This document shows, piece after piece, positions 26,291 through 36,300 of a stretch of 64,000 bases of DNA; position 1 is the stretch's first letter, and every line of letters starts with the position of its first letter. Position numbers and translations under genes: made by a program. The notes below the pieces were generated by a model. It made no database searches. It was not told where the DNA came from and saw only the letters and a program-made list of their open reading frames with translations. Origin of the DNA: Sphingomonas koreensis (GTDB lineage Bacteria > Pseudomonadota > Alphaproteobacteria > Sphingomonadales > Sphingomonadaceae); NCBI RefSeq assembly GCF_002797435.1, contig NZ_PGEN01000001.1, forward strand, positions 2,540,501-2,604,500, read 5' to 3'.

Positions 26291-27352
26291 ATGGGGGATG
26301 GCTCCGCCAGGATGCCGCGCCCGCCGGCTCCGAAACCGGCCCGCCCGGCCCCAAGACCGTCTCCGCCCCCGCAGGGGCGGGCACGCTGGCCAGACGCCCG
26401 GCATTTTGCCGCGCTTGATCTGGGTACCAACAATTGCCGGCTGTTGATCGCCCGTCCGCAAGGATCGGGGTTCACCGTCGTCGATGCCTTTTCGCGAATC
26501 GTCCGGCTGGGCGAGGGGCTGGCGTCGAGCGGGCGGCTGTCGGATGCGGCGATCGAGCGCACCATCGCCGCGCTCAGGATCTGTGCCGAGAAGCTCAGGC
26601 GCCGCCATGTCGCGCTGTCGCGCTCGGTCGCGACCGAGGCGTGCCGCCAGGCCGCCAATGGTCCCGAGTTCATCCAGCGCGTCTATCGCGAGACCGGAAT
26701 CGTGCTCGACATCATCACCGCGGAGGAGGAGGCCCGCCTCGCGGTTCTGGGCTGCCACGCGCTGCTCGAACCGGGCGACGGCCCGGCGCTGGTGTTCGAC
26801 ATCGGCGGCGGATCGACCGAACTGGTGCTGGTCGATTCGACGCACGAGCAGCCGCGCATCCTCGACTGGCACAGCGCGCCCTGGGGCGTGGTCTCGCTGA
26901 CCGAGGCGCGCGGCATCGCCGACGATCGCGATCCGCACAAAAGACAGGCAGGCTATGCCCGGATGCGCGAAAGCGTGCGCGAGGCGTTTGCCCCCTTCAT
27001 CGCCCGGCTGCCCGAAATCAGCGGAACGCCGCGGCTGCTGGGCACCAGCGGCACCGTCACGACGCTTGCCAGCGTCCATCTCGGCCTGCCCTCCTATGAT
27101 CGTTCGGCGATCGACGGGCTGATCGTCCCCGCCGCATCGATGCGCGCGGTCAGCCAGCGCATCGCCGGGCTGGACATGGCGGGCCGCTCGACTATTCCCT
27201 GCATCGGCGCGGAGCGGGCCGATCTGGTCGTCGCGGGCTGCGCGATCCTGGAGACGATCATGGACATCTGGCCTGCCGAGCGGCTCGGCATCGCCGATCG
27301 CGGCATCCGCGAAGGCATCCTCCGCCGCCTGATGGGCGCGCGGGCGCAATGA
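26291..27352 (+). CDS. Ppx/GppA family phosphatase
   Basis: 353 residues. The ASKHA-fold signatures are FAALDLGTNNCRLLI (phosphate 1 loop), ITAEEEARLAVLG and VFDIGGGSTELVLV (phosphate 2 loop). The family hydrolyses inorganic polyphosphate from the ends or converts pppGpp to ppGpp. The length, about 350 residues, matches the short form without the C-terminal HD-like domain of E. coli Ppx. The first ~35 residues are an unusual Pro/Ala/Arg-rich tail before the fold. ATG at 26291 is preferred over the GTG one codon before. rlmE follows 10 nt after the stop, a pairing common in alphaproteobacteria. Confidence 0.92.
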   Translation: MGDGSARMPRPPAPKPARPAPRPSPPPQGRARWPDARHFAALDLGTNNCRLLIARPQGSGFTVVDAFSRIVRLGEGLASSGRLSDAAIERTIAALRICAEKLRRRHVALSRSVATEACRQAANGPEFIQRVYRETGIVLDIITAEEEARLAVLGCHALLEPGDGPALVFDIGGGSTELVLVDSTHEQPRILDWHSAPWGVVSLTEARGIADDRDPHKRQAGYARMRESVREAFAPFIARLPEISGTPRLLGTSGTVTTLASVHLGLPSYDRSAIDGLIVPAASMRAVSQRIAGLDMAGRSTIPCIGAERADLVVAGCAILETIMDIWPAERLGIADRGIREGILRRLMGARAQ

Positions 27353-27362
27353 GGATCGAGGC

Positions 27363-28043
27363 ATGAGCCGGGGTGGAACCCGCGGGCACACGCGCGTCCG
27401 AACCTCGCGCGGGCGCACCAGCCAGTCGGTGCGCTGGCTCGAACGCCAGCTCAACGACCCGTATGTCAAGAAGGCCAAGGCCGAGGGGTATCGCAGCCGC
27501 GCCGCCTACAAGCTGATCGAGCTGGACGAGAAGTTCGACTTCCTCAAGGGATCGAAGCGCGTCGTCGATCTCGGCCTGGCGCCCGGCGGGTGGAGCCAGG
27601 TGGTGCGCCGCCAATGCCCCAGGGCCGCGGTGGTCGGCATCGACCTGCTCCCGGTCGATCCGATCGACGGGGTGACGATCTTCCAGATGGACTTCATGGA
27701 CGATGCCGCGCCCGGCAAGCTGATGGAGGCGCTGGGCGGCGCGCCCGACCTCGTCATGTCGGACATGGCGGCGAACACCGTCGGCCATCCGCAGACCGAC
27801 GCGTTGCGGACCATGGGGCTGGTCGAGACCGCGTTCGACTTCGCGATCCAGAATCTCGCGCCCGGCGGCACCTTCGTCAGCAAGGTGTTCGCGAGCGGCG
27901 GCGACGGGAAGTTCGTGGCGGAGATGAAGCGCGCCTTCGCCAGCGTGAAGCACGCCAAGCCGCCGTCGAGCCGCAAGGGATCGGTCGAATGGTTCGTGGT
28001 CGCGCAGGGCTTCAAGGGGCGCCCGGAGCCCGCGGGGGACTGA
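27363..28043 (+). CDS. rlmE: 23S rRNA (uridine2552-2'-O)-methyltransferase RlmE
   Basis: 226 residues. RlmE (FtsJ/RrmJ) methylates U2552 in the A loop of 23S rRNA using S-adenosylmethionine, a late step of large-subunit assembly. The K-D-K-E catalytic set is complete: K50 (AAYK), D134 (VMSD), K174 (FVSK) and E209 (SVEW). The SAM-binding loop is VVDLGLAPGGWSQV. The N-terminal ~25 residues are Arg/Thr-rich. It is probably co-transcribed with the Ppx/GppA gene. Confidence 0.96.
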   Translation: MSRGGTRGHTRVRTSRGRTSQSVRWLERQLNDPYVKKAKAEGYRSRAAYKLIELDEKFDFLKGSKRVVDLGLAPGGWSQVVRRQCPRAAVVGIDLLPVDPIDGVTIFQMDFMDDAAPGKLMEALGGAPDLVMSDMAANTVGHPQTDALRTMGLVETAFDFAIQNLAPGGTFVSKVFASGGDGKFVAEMKRAFASVKHAKPPSSRKGSVEWFVVAQGFKGRPEPAGD

Positions 28044-28052
28044 GCGGCCCGG

Positions 28053-28589
28053 TCAGCCGTTCCGGTTGTCGCGCCAGGTCAGGATCGCCGCGCAGACGAA
28101 CTCGGCGAGCGCGACGAGGAAGATGATCCCGACCGGCAGGATCGCGGGCGCAAAGATCCCGATCACGCCCAGCCCGGCGATCACCGTGCCGAGAAGCCAG
28201 AAACGGAGATCGCCATAGGCCGTGCGGAACGCGAAATAATGCGTGCCGACCGCGATCGCGGCGAGCGGGAAGACATAGGCCGGCTCGAAATGCAGGAAGA
28301 GATAGGCCGGGAGCAGGCCGCCCAGCATCGCGATCGTGCTTTCCAGCGCGACCCTGCTGATCTGGTTGCCCGGCGATTCCGGCTCGCGGCGGAAGACGAA
28401 GCGGACCAGCAGCGTCGAAACCGGGTAGATCAGCATCCCGCCGATGAAGAGCGCGGCAAAGCCGGCATGGACGCCGCGGCTGCTTTCGACCAGCCCGGCG
28501 ATAAGCCACACCAGGCCCGAGACGAAAACCCCCGGCCCGCCGCCGGCCTCGGCGCGACGCATGTCGCGCTGTGCATCGATGATGTGCAT
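28053..28589 (-). CDS. multi-pass membrane protein of unknown function
   Basis: 178 residues with about six hydrophobic segments and no catalytic motif that I recognise. Notable pieces are a polar loop RREPESPGNQISR between spans two and three and a short charged tail TWRDNRNG. It resembles in layout the unknown-function membrane family labelled DUF7010, but I am not certain. ATG at 28589 is chosen because GGGGGGCGGG lies directly before it; an in-frame TTG four codons upstream falls inside that purine run. It converges with rlmE (9 nt between stops) and lies behind a terminator of the upstream gene. Confidence 0.75.
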   Translation of the reverse strand: MHIIDAQRDMRRAEAGGGPGVFVSGLVWLIAGLVESSRGVHAGFAALFIGGMLIYPVSTLLVRFVFRREPESPGNQISRVALESTIAMLGGLLPAYLFLHFEPAYVFPLAAIAVGTHYFAFRTAYGDLRFWLLGTVIAGLGVIGIFAPAILPVGIIFLVALAEFVCAAILTWRDNRNG

Positions 28590-28599
28590 CCCGCCCCCC

Positions 28600-28632
28600 A
28601 AAAACCTGCCCCTATCTGCTTGTTAGGGCAGG
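28600..28632 (-). terminator. intrinsic terminator after proline iminopeptidase gene
   Basis: On the minus strand CCTGCCC pairs with GGGCAGG across a 14-nt loop (28605-28632), followed at once by TTTTT (28604-28600). It lies about 35 nt after the pip stop and just before the membrane-protein gene on the same strand, so that gene needs its own promoter or readthrough. Confidence 0.7.
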
Positions 28633-28666
28633 GATTCGCCGGCGGCAATGCAGCGCGGGTGTGACG

Positions 28667-30118
<1,452 letters not shown>

Positions 30119-32281
30119 ATGCTCTCTTTCCGCCGGTTGATGATTGCGCCGAAGCTGTTGACTATCGCGGGGGTGCTGATCGCTTCCCTCTTCGTCGCCG
30201 GGTTCGCGGTGGTGATCGTGCAGGCGTCGAACAGCGTCACGGGCCTTTCCCAGGATTCGGCGGACGCCCAGGCCGACGCGATATCGAAGCAGCTTGCCGG
30301 CGAGATCGGCACGGTCGATGCGACGGTCCGGTCGATGAGCGCATCCCTGGCCACGCTCCACCGCTCGGGCGTGCGCGACCGCGACATCGCGATGTCGGTG
30401 CTCAAGCCGAACATCGACGCGTCCCCGCTCGCGCTGGCGAGCTGGTTCTTCGAGGAGCCGCTCGGCTTCGATGGACAGGCGGCACCGGGCCGTTCCGGAT
30501 CGACGCCCGCCGGGGCTTTCATGCCCTATTGGATCAAGCGCGACGGCCAGGTCCTGATGGAGCCCAACGTGGAGGCGGGCCTCTATTCGGCGGACTATTA
30601 CAAATTGTCGCGCGAGAGCGGCAAGGCGGCCCTGACCGAGCCCTATACCTATGAGACCGGCGGCAAGGTCATCACCATGACCTCGGTCACCTACCCGGTC
30701 GTGTCGAGCGGCAAGGTTATCGGTGTCGCCGGGATCGACATCGCGCTGACCGACATCTCCACGCACCTCAACCAGATCAAGCCCTTCGGCACCGGCCGGG
30801 TCATGCTGCTGTCGCAATCCGCGCTATGGGTCGCGCATCCCGATGCCGCCGCCCGGATGAAGCCCTATGCCGATGCCGGCGCCGATGCGGTCAAGCAGGC
30901 GCTGACCACCGGCGAGACGCAGCGCATCGAGATGCAGGGGCCGGACGGCGACATCGTCCGCACGATCCGGCCGCTCCGGCTGCCCGCGCTCAATGCGACC
31001 TGGGCCGTGGTGATGGACGTGCCGGTTGCGGCGCTGGGTGCGCCCGCGAAGCACCTCGCCTGGCAGCTCGTGCTGGTGGGCGTGCTGGTCCTGGCAGCGG
31101 TCATCGCCGGCCTCTTCTACGCCGTCCGCGCCATTGTCGGCCGTCCGCTGGGCGCGCTCAGCGTCACGGTGGACCGTCTGGCCAAGGGCGGGGCTCAGTC
31201 GCTTCCCTATCTCGAGCGCGAGGATGAGATCGGCACGCTCGCCCGCGCCTCGGACGTCTTTCGCCAGGCCAGCGAGGACCGCGCCAGGGCAGACGCCCTG
31301 GCTGCCGCGGAGCAGAAGCAGGTGGTGGACACCGTGTCGGCCCATCTGGAAGCGCTGGCCGGAGGAGATCTGACGACCGAGATCGATGCGGCGTTCCCGC
31401 CCGCCTATGCGGCGCTCAAGAGCAACTTCAACAAGGCGCTCGGCGCGCTGCGCGGCCTGATCGGCAAGGTCACGGAAAGCGCGGCGACGATCCGCACCGG
31501 CTCGCACGAGATCGCCGGGGCCTCGGAGGATCTCGCCCGCCGGACCGAAGCCAGCGCGGCGAGCCTCGAAGAGACGTCCGCTGCGGTCACGCAGATCGAT
31601 GGCCGCCTGAAGGCTACCGCCCAGGCCGCCGGACGGACCGTCGCGCGCGCCGACGATGCGATCGCCACGGTGGCGGACGGGCGGGAGATCGCCAGCGAGA
31701 CGGTGCAGGCGATGACCCGCGTCTCGGAGAGCGCCAAGGGCATCGACGATGTGATCGAAGGCCTGGACAAGATCGCGTTCCAGACGCGCGTGCTGGCGAT
31801 GAACGCCGCGGTGGAAGCGGGTCGCGCCGGTGAGGCGGGACGCGGGTTCGCGGTGGTCGCCGATCTGGTCAGCGCGCTTGCGATGCGTGCCGAGGAAGAA
31901 GCCGGCCGCGCTCGCGACCAGCTCACCGCCGCGCAGCACGATATCGTGACCGCGGTGGAGATGGTGCGGAAGGTGGACGGCGCGCTTGCCGGCATCTCGA
32001 ACGACGTCGCCGAGGTGCACAGCCTGCTGGGCCAGATGGCGACGGACAATCAGGCCCAGTCGACCGCGATCAGCCAGATCAGCGTCGCGATCGGCACGAT
32101 GGATCAGGCGACTCAGCAGAATGCGGCGATGGTGGAACAGACATCAGCCGCCGCACGCAACCTGACGACGGAAGTTCAGGCGCTCTCGCAACAGGCGATG
32201 CACTTCAAGGTCGATAGCGGTTCCCGCGGCGGCGCGAATGGCAGGATCGCCAAGGGTGGTGTCTGGCCGGTCGCGGCCTGA
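30119..32281 (+). CDS. methyl-accepting chemotaxis protein with dCache sensor
   Basis: 720 residues: membrane span at about 11-33, a large periplasmic dCache-type sensor (about 34-305; the ASWFFEEPLGFDGQ and TYPVVSSGKVIGVAGIDI pieces are typical), second span at about 310-335, HAMP at 336-390, a second HAMP-like linker near 420-450, and the MCP signalling domain to the end. The cytoplasmic tip reads DKIAFQTRVLAMNAAVEAGR, where the usual sequence has FQTN and AMN/ALN. Several other near-invariant tip residues also differ. No che genes are nearby, so it is an orphan receptor. The ligand is unknown, although dCache domains often bind amino acids or other small molecules. Confidence 0.93.
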   Translation: MLSFRRLMIAPKLLTIAGVLIASLFVAGFAVVIVQASNSVTGLSQDSADAQADAISKQLAGEIGTVDATVRSMSASLATLHRSGVRDRDIAMSVLKPNIDASPLALASWFFEEPLGFDGQAAPGRSGSTPAGAFMPYWIKRDGQVLMEPNVEAGLYSADYYKLSRESGKAALTEPYTYETGGKVITMTSVTYPVVSSGKVIGVAGIDIALTDISTHLNQIKPFGTGRVMLLSQSALWVAHPDAAARMKPYADAGADAVKQALTTGETQRIEMQGPDGDIVRTIRPLRLPALNATWAVVMDVPVAALGAPAKHLAWQLVLVGVLVLAAVIAGLFYAVRAIVGRPLGALSVTVDRLAKGGAQSLPYLEREDEIGTLARASDVFRQASEDRARADALAAAEQKQVVDTVSAHLEALAGGDLTTEIDAAFPPAYAALKSNFNKALGALRGLIGKVTESAATIRTGSHEIAGASEDLARRTEASAASLEETSAAVTQIDGRLKATAQAAGRTVARADDAIATVADGREIASETVQAMTRVSESAKGIDDVIEGLDKIAFQTRVLAMNAAVEAGRAGEAGRGFAVVADLVSALAMRAEEEAGRARDQLTAAQHDIVTAVEMVRKVDGALAGISNDVAEVHSLLGQMATDNQAQSTAISQISVAIGTMDQATQQNAAMVEQTSAAARNLTTEVQALSQQAMHFKVDSGSRGGANGRIAKGGVWPVAA

Positions 32282-32289
32282 TCAGGCCG
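32274..32289. repeat. 16-bp perfect palindrome covering both stop codons of convergent genes
   Basis: CGGCCTGATCAGGCCG is its own reverse complement. The chemoreceptor stop TGA (32279-32281) and the opposing gene's stop (32282-32284) are back to back with no base between them and form its centre. It has no room for a loop of four without unpairing the stops and no T-tract, so termination activity is doubtful. Confidence 0.6.
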
Positions 32290-33127
32290 GGCGATCCCCT
32301 CCGCGATCGTCCAGCCGGAAATGGAACATGCGGCTGGGGCCGTCTTCGGGAACGACATAGAGGTCCCGGCCTTCGATCGCCATGCCTTCGCCGGTATAGG
32401 GGCCGCCGCGGCCGATCGGGCGGATCGGGCCGATCGCGCCCGCGCGCAGCGTCCGCACGACCTTCATCGACGGCCAGTCGATCCAGTCGACCGCGCCGCT
32501 CCACGGGGTGATCGCGCCGCCGGCGACCAGCTGGTTGCCGACGAACTTCATGTCCTGATGGCGCGTGGCCGAGGGATTGGGGACGACCCGCGGCGCCGCG
32601 GGTTTCGAAAGATCGAAGACGTAGAGCAGGCGGCCGTCCCAATTGCCGGCCACCAGCGTGTCGCCCGATGCGGCGACGAAGCCGAGATGGTCGGCGACGG
32701 GGATTTTCCGCCGCACCTCCAGGCTGTCCGCATCGACCTCGACCAGGATCGCCGAACTGCGCGCCCGGTATTCGGCGACCGGAACCCAGATCGAGCGCCC
32801 GGACAACGAGATGCCGCCGGGATGGTAGCGGGCGCCGTCGGTCAGCTCGAGACGGCGCAGGAACTTGCCCGAACGCCGGTCGAACGCGTGAAGATACGCC
32901 TTGCGGTTCGCTTCGTCGACCGAAGTGACCCAGATGCGGTTGCGTTCGAGCTCGAGCCCCTGGACATGGAACAGCTCGCCGTCGAGCCGGAGTTCGCCGA
33001 TGCGGCGCGCATCTTCGATGGGTCCGTCGAACCGGTCGGGCGCGGCAGCGGTCGAGAGGGTCGCCAGTACCAGCAGCGGCAGGCCGGATCGCATCGCCCT
33101 GCCGATCATCTGGACCTTGCGGATCAT
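32282..33127 (-). CDS. secreted beta-propeller-like protein (DUF6454-like)
   Basis: 281 residues from the ATG at 33127. A hydrophobic signal peptide ends near LSTAAAPD. The mature chain consists of short repeated strands with aromatic and Gly turns (LHAFDRRSGKFLRRLEL, LLYVFDLSKPAAP), as in lactonase or YncE-like beta-propellers, and carries EGMAIEGRDLYVVPEDG near the end. I believe it matches the family called DUF6454 but cannot confirm. No catalytic motif or lipobox is evident. In-frame ATGs at 33109 and 33094 are alternative starts. It converges with the chemoreceptor gene with zero spacing. Confidence 0.7.
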   Translation of the reverse strand: MIRKVQMIGRAMRSGLPLLVLATLSTAAAPDRFDGPIEDARRIGELRLDGELFHVQGLELERNRIWVTSVDEANRKAYLHAFDRRSGKFLRRLELTDGARYHPGGISLSGRSIWVPVAEYRARSSAILVEVDADSLEVRRKIPVADHLGFVAASGDTLVAGNWDGRLLYVFDLSKPAAPRVVPNPSATRHQDMKFVGNQLVAGGAITPWSGAVDWIDWPSMKVVRTLRAGAIGPIRPIGRGGPYTGEGMAIEGRDLYVVPEDGPSRMFHFRLDDRGGDRPA

Positions 33128-33323
33128 CTGACGTGCCCCCGAATGCCGCTGTCCGGGGCCCCTTCGCAGATTCATGTGTCAGAAAAGGCAAAGCGCCGTT
33201 TCAGTTTTGCTGCACTGCAAGGGGACGGATGCCCGCTCGAATCGGCGCTTTTTCAAAGCTGGCGCTGGACTTAGCCCTTGCCGGGCAGGTAGGTTTCGCG
33301 CCGTCCTGCAAGGGGAAGGATCG

Positions 33324-36300
33324 ATGAAGCATTTCGCACGCGCCGCCGCGGTTCTCGCACTGGCGCTCGCGCCGATCGCCGCCTGGGGGGATTCCAGCCC
33401 GCAGGTCGTGCTTGCCACGCCGGGCATGGGCGATGGCGCGATCGAGCGGTTCACGATCCGGTTCAGCGCGCCGATGGTGCCACTGGGCGATCCGCGCGCC
33501 GCGGCGCCGGCCAAGGTCACCTGTCCGGTCGGCGGCGAGGGACGCTGGGTCGACCAGCAGACCTTCGTCCATGAATTCGCCAGCCCGCTCCCCGGCGGGA
33601 CGGTGTGCGAGTTCGAGCTCAACGAGAAACTGAAGGGCCTGTCGGGCTATGCGGTCGCCGGATCGCGGACCTTCAAGGTCGATGCCGGCGGGCCGACGGT
33701 GAAGGGCATGCTGCCGAGCCGCTATGGCGGGCAGATCGAGGAGGACCAGGTCTTCCTGATCGGCACCAACATGCCAGCGACGCGCGCCTCGATCGCGGCC
33801 GGCGCCTATTGCGCGGTCGAGGGGCTGGGCGAGCAGATCCCGGTCGAGGTGCTCGATGCCGAGCTGCCCGGCAAGCTGATCAAGGACCTCAACCCCGAGC
33901 GCTGGGAAGTCCGCAACTTCCTCAACGATTCGGGCATCGCCGAAAAGCTGCCCGACAATGACGCCGACCGCGCCAAGGCGCTGGCGAGCGTGGTGGCGGT
34001 GAAATGCGGCCGCCCGCTGCCGCCGGGACGCGACGTCTCGCTGGTGTGGGGCGCATCGATCGCGGGCGCGGGCGGCAAGACCGCTGGCGCCGAGCAGCGC
34101 TTCGACTTCACCGTGCGCAAGCCGTTCACCGCGCGCTTCGAATGCTCGCGCGTCAACCCCCAGGCGGGTTGTTCGCCGGTGCAGGAGGCGTGGGTGCGCT
34201 TCTCTGCGCGCGTCCCCAAGGACTTGGCGGAACAGGTCCGCATCGAGCTGCCCGACGGCAAGAAGCTGGCGCCCGAACTGTCCGACGACGACAAGCGGGC
34301 GAACACCGTCAGCGACCTGAAGTTCAAGGCGCCGCTACCGGCATCGACCACCGCCAAGCTCGTCCTGCCCGCCGGGGTCAAGGACGAGAGCGGGCGCGTG
34401 CTCGCCAATGCCGAGCGTTTCCCGCTGGAAGTCCGGTTCGACGAGGCGCCGCCGCTGGTGAAGTTCGCAGCACCCTTCGGGATCATCGAGGCGCAGGAGG
34501 GCGGCATCCTGCCGGTCACCGTGCGCAACGTCGAAGCCTCGCTTCAGGGCAAGGGGCTGTCGGTCGCCGGCCAGCATATGCGCGTCGACGCCGCGGACGG
34601 CGTGATCGCCAAATGGCTGCGCAACATCGACAAGGCCGACGACTATGATGTCGATGAGATCAAGCGCGGCGAAGAGACGGTCCGGATCAACCAGACCGGT
34701 GCCAAGTCGATCCTGCCGCAGGGCCTTGGCACCGCGCTCGAGCCGATCGCGCTGCCCGGCAAGGGCAAGGCGTTCGAGGTCGTCGGAATCCCGCTCAAGA
34801 AGCCGGGATTCTATGTCGTCGAGCTGGCCTCGCCGCAACTCGGCCAGGCGCTGCTCGGTCGCAACGCGCCGCGTTACGTCGCGGCGGGCGCGCTCGTCAC
34901 CAACATGGCGGTGCATTTCAAATGGGGCCGCGAAGGCTCGCTCGCCTGGGTGACCTCGCTCGACAGCGGCAAGCCGGTGAGCGGCGCGGCGGTGCAGGTC
35001 ACCGACAGCTGCACCGGCGCAGTACTGGCCAAGGGCACTACCGACGATATGGGCCGCCTCGCGGTCAAGCAGGGCATTCCCGAGCCGCAGAGCTGGGGCA
35101 ATTGCGACGATGCGAGCTCGCACCCGCTGATGGTCTCGGCGCGCAAGGGCGATGACATGAGCTTCACGCTGACCGCGTGGGGCGAGGGCATCCGCCCGTA
35201 CGACTTCGACCTGCGCTATGGCTATGAGGCGGCGAACGAGATCGTCCACACGATCTTCGACCGTGCGCTGGTGCGCCAGGGCGAGGTGGTGAACATGAAG
35301 CATGTGCTGCGCCGCCCGGTGGCGCAGGGCTTCATCACCCCGGCTGGCTTTACCGGCAAGCTGAAGCTCAGCCATCGCGGATCGGACACCAGCTTCGAAT
35401 TGCCGGTCACGGTCGATGCCTCGGGCACCGGCGAGACCCAGTGGAACGTGCCGCAGGGCGCGCCGATGGGCGATTACGACCTGCAGTTCGTCGGCCCGGG
35501 CAAGGACGGGGCCGAGCAGACGATCTGGACCAGCCAGTCGATCAAGGTCGACGAGTATAAACTGCCGACGATGAAGGCGTCGGTCGCGGGGCCGAAGGAG
35601 GCCGCGATCAAGCCCAAGAGCCTGCCGCTCGACCTGTTCGTCGGCTATCTCTCGGGCGGGGGTGCCTCCAACCTGCCGGTCGAGCTGCGCATCGGCTATT
35701 ATGACGGCATCTCCGCGCCCAGCGGCTATGACGGCTATAGCTTTGGCGGCCGCGCGATCGCCGAGGGGACCAAGCCGCTGAACGGCGAGGGCGAGGAAGA
35801 CACGGTCACGCTGCCGCCGATGCAGACGCTGCCGGTGACTTTGGGCGCTGACGGCACTGCGCGCACCAGCGTCGACATCCCCCAGACGCTCGACGGCAAC
35901 AGCCAGATGCGCGTCGAGATGGACTATCAGGACGCCAATGGCGAGATCCTGACCGCATCGCGCCGCGTGCCGATCTATGCCTCGGGCGTTCAGCTCGGCA
36001 TCAAGACCGACGGCTGGCTGATGAAGGAGGATGACCTCCGCCTGCGCTTCGTCGCGCTGGGGACCGATGGCAAGCCGATCAAGGGCCAGAAGGTGCAGGT
36101 CGCGCTGTACAGCCGCGAGATCCTGACCGCGCGGCGGCGGCTGATCGGCGGATTCTATGCGTACGAGAACAACGCCAAGACGACGAAGATCAGCGCGAGC
36201 TGCTCGGCATCGACCGACGAACTGGGCCTGGCGCAGTGCGCGATCGATCCGGGCGTGTCGGGCGAGGTCTATGCGGTCGCCACGACCACCGATTCGAGCG

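Noticed and set aside
33190..33251. AAAGCGCCG and CGGCGCTTT pairing with a following T-run upstream of the A2M gene, suggesting an attenuator
   Set aside because: The 44-nt loop makes hairpin formation during transcription doubtful and no leader peptide or transcription start supports attenuation. Kept as an unproven idea only.
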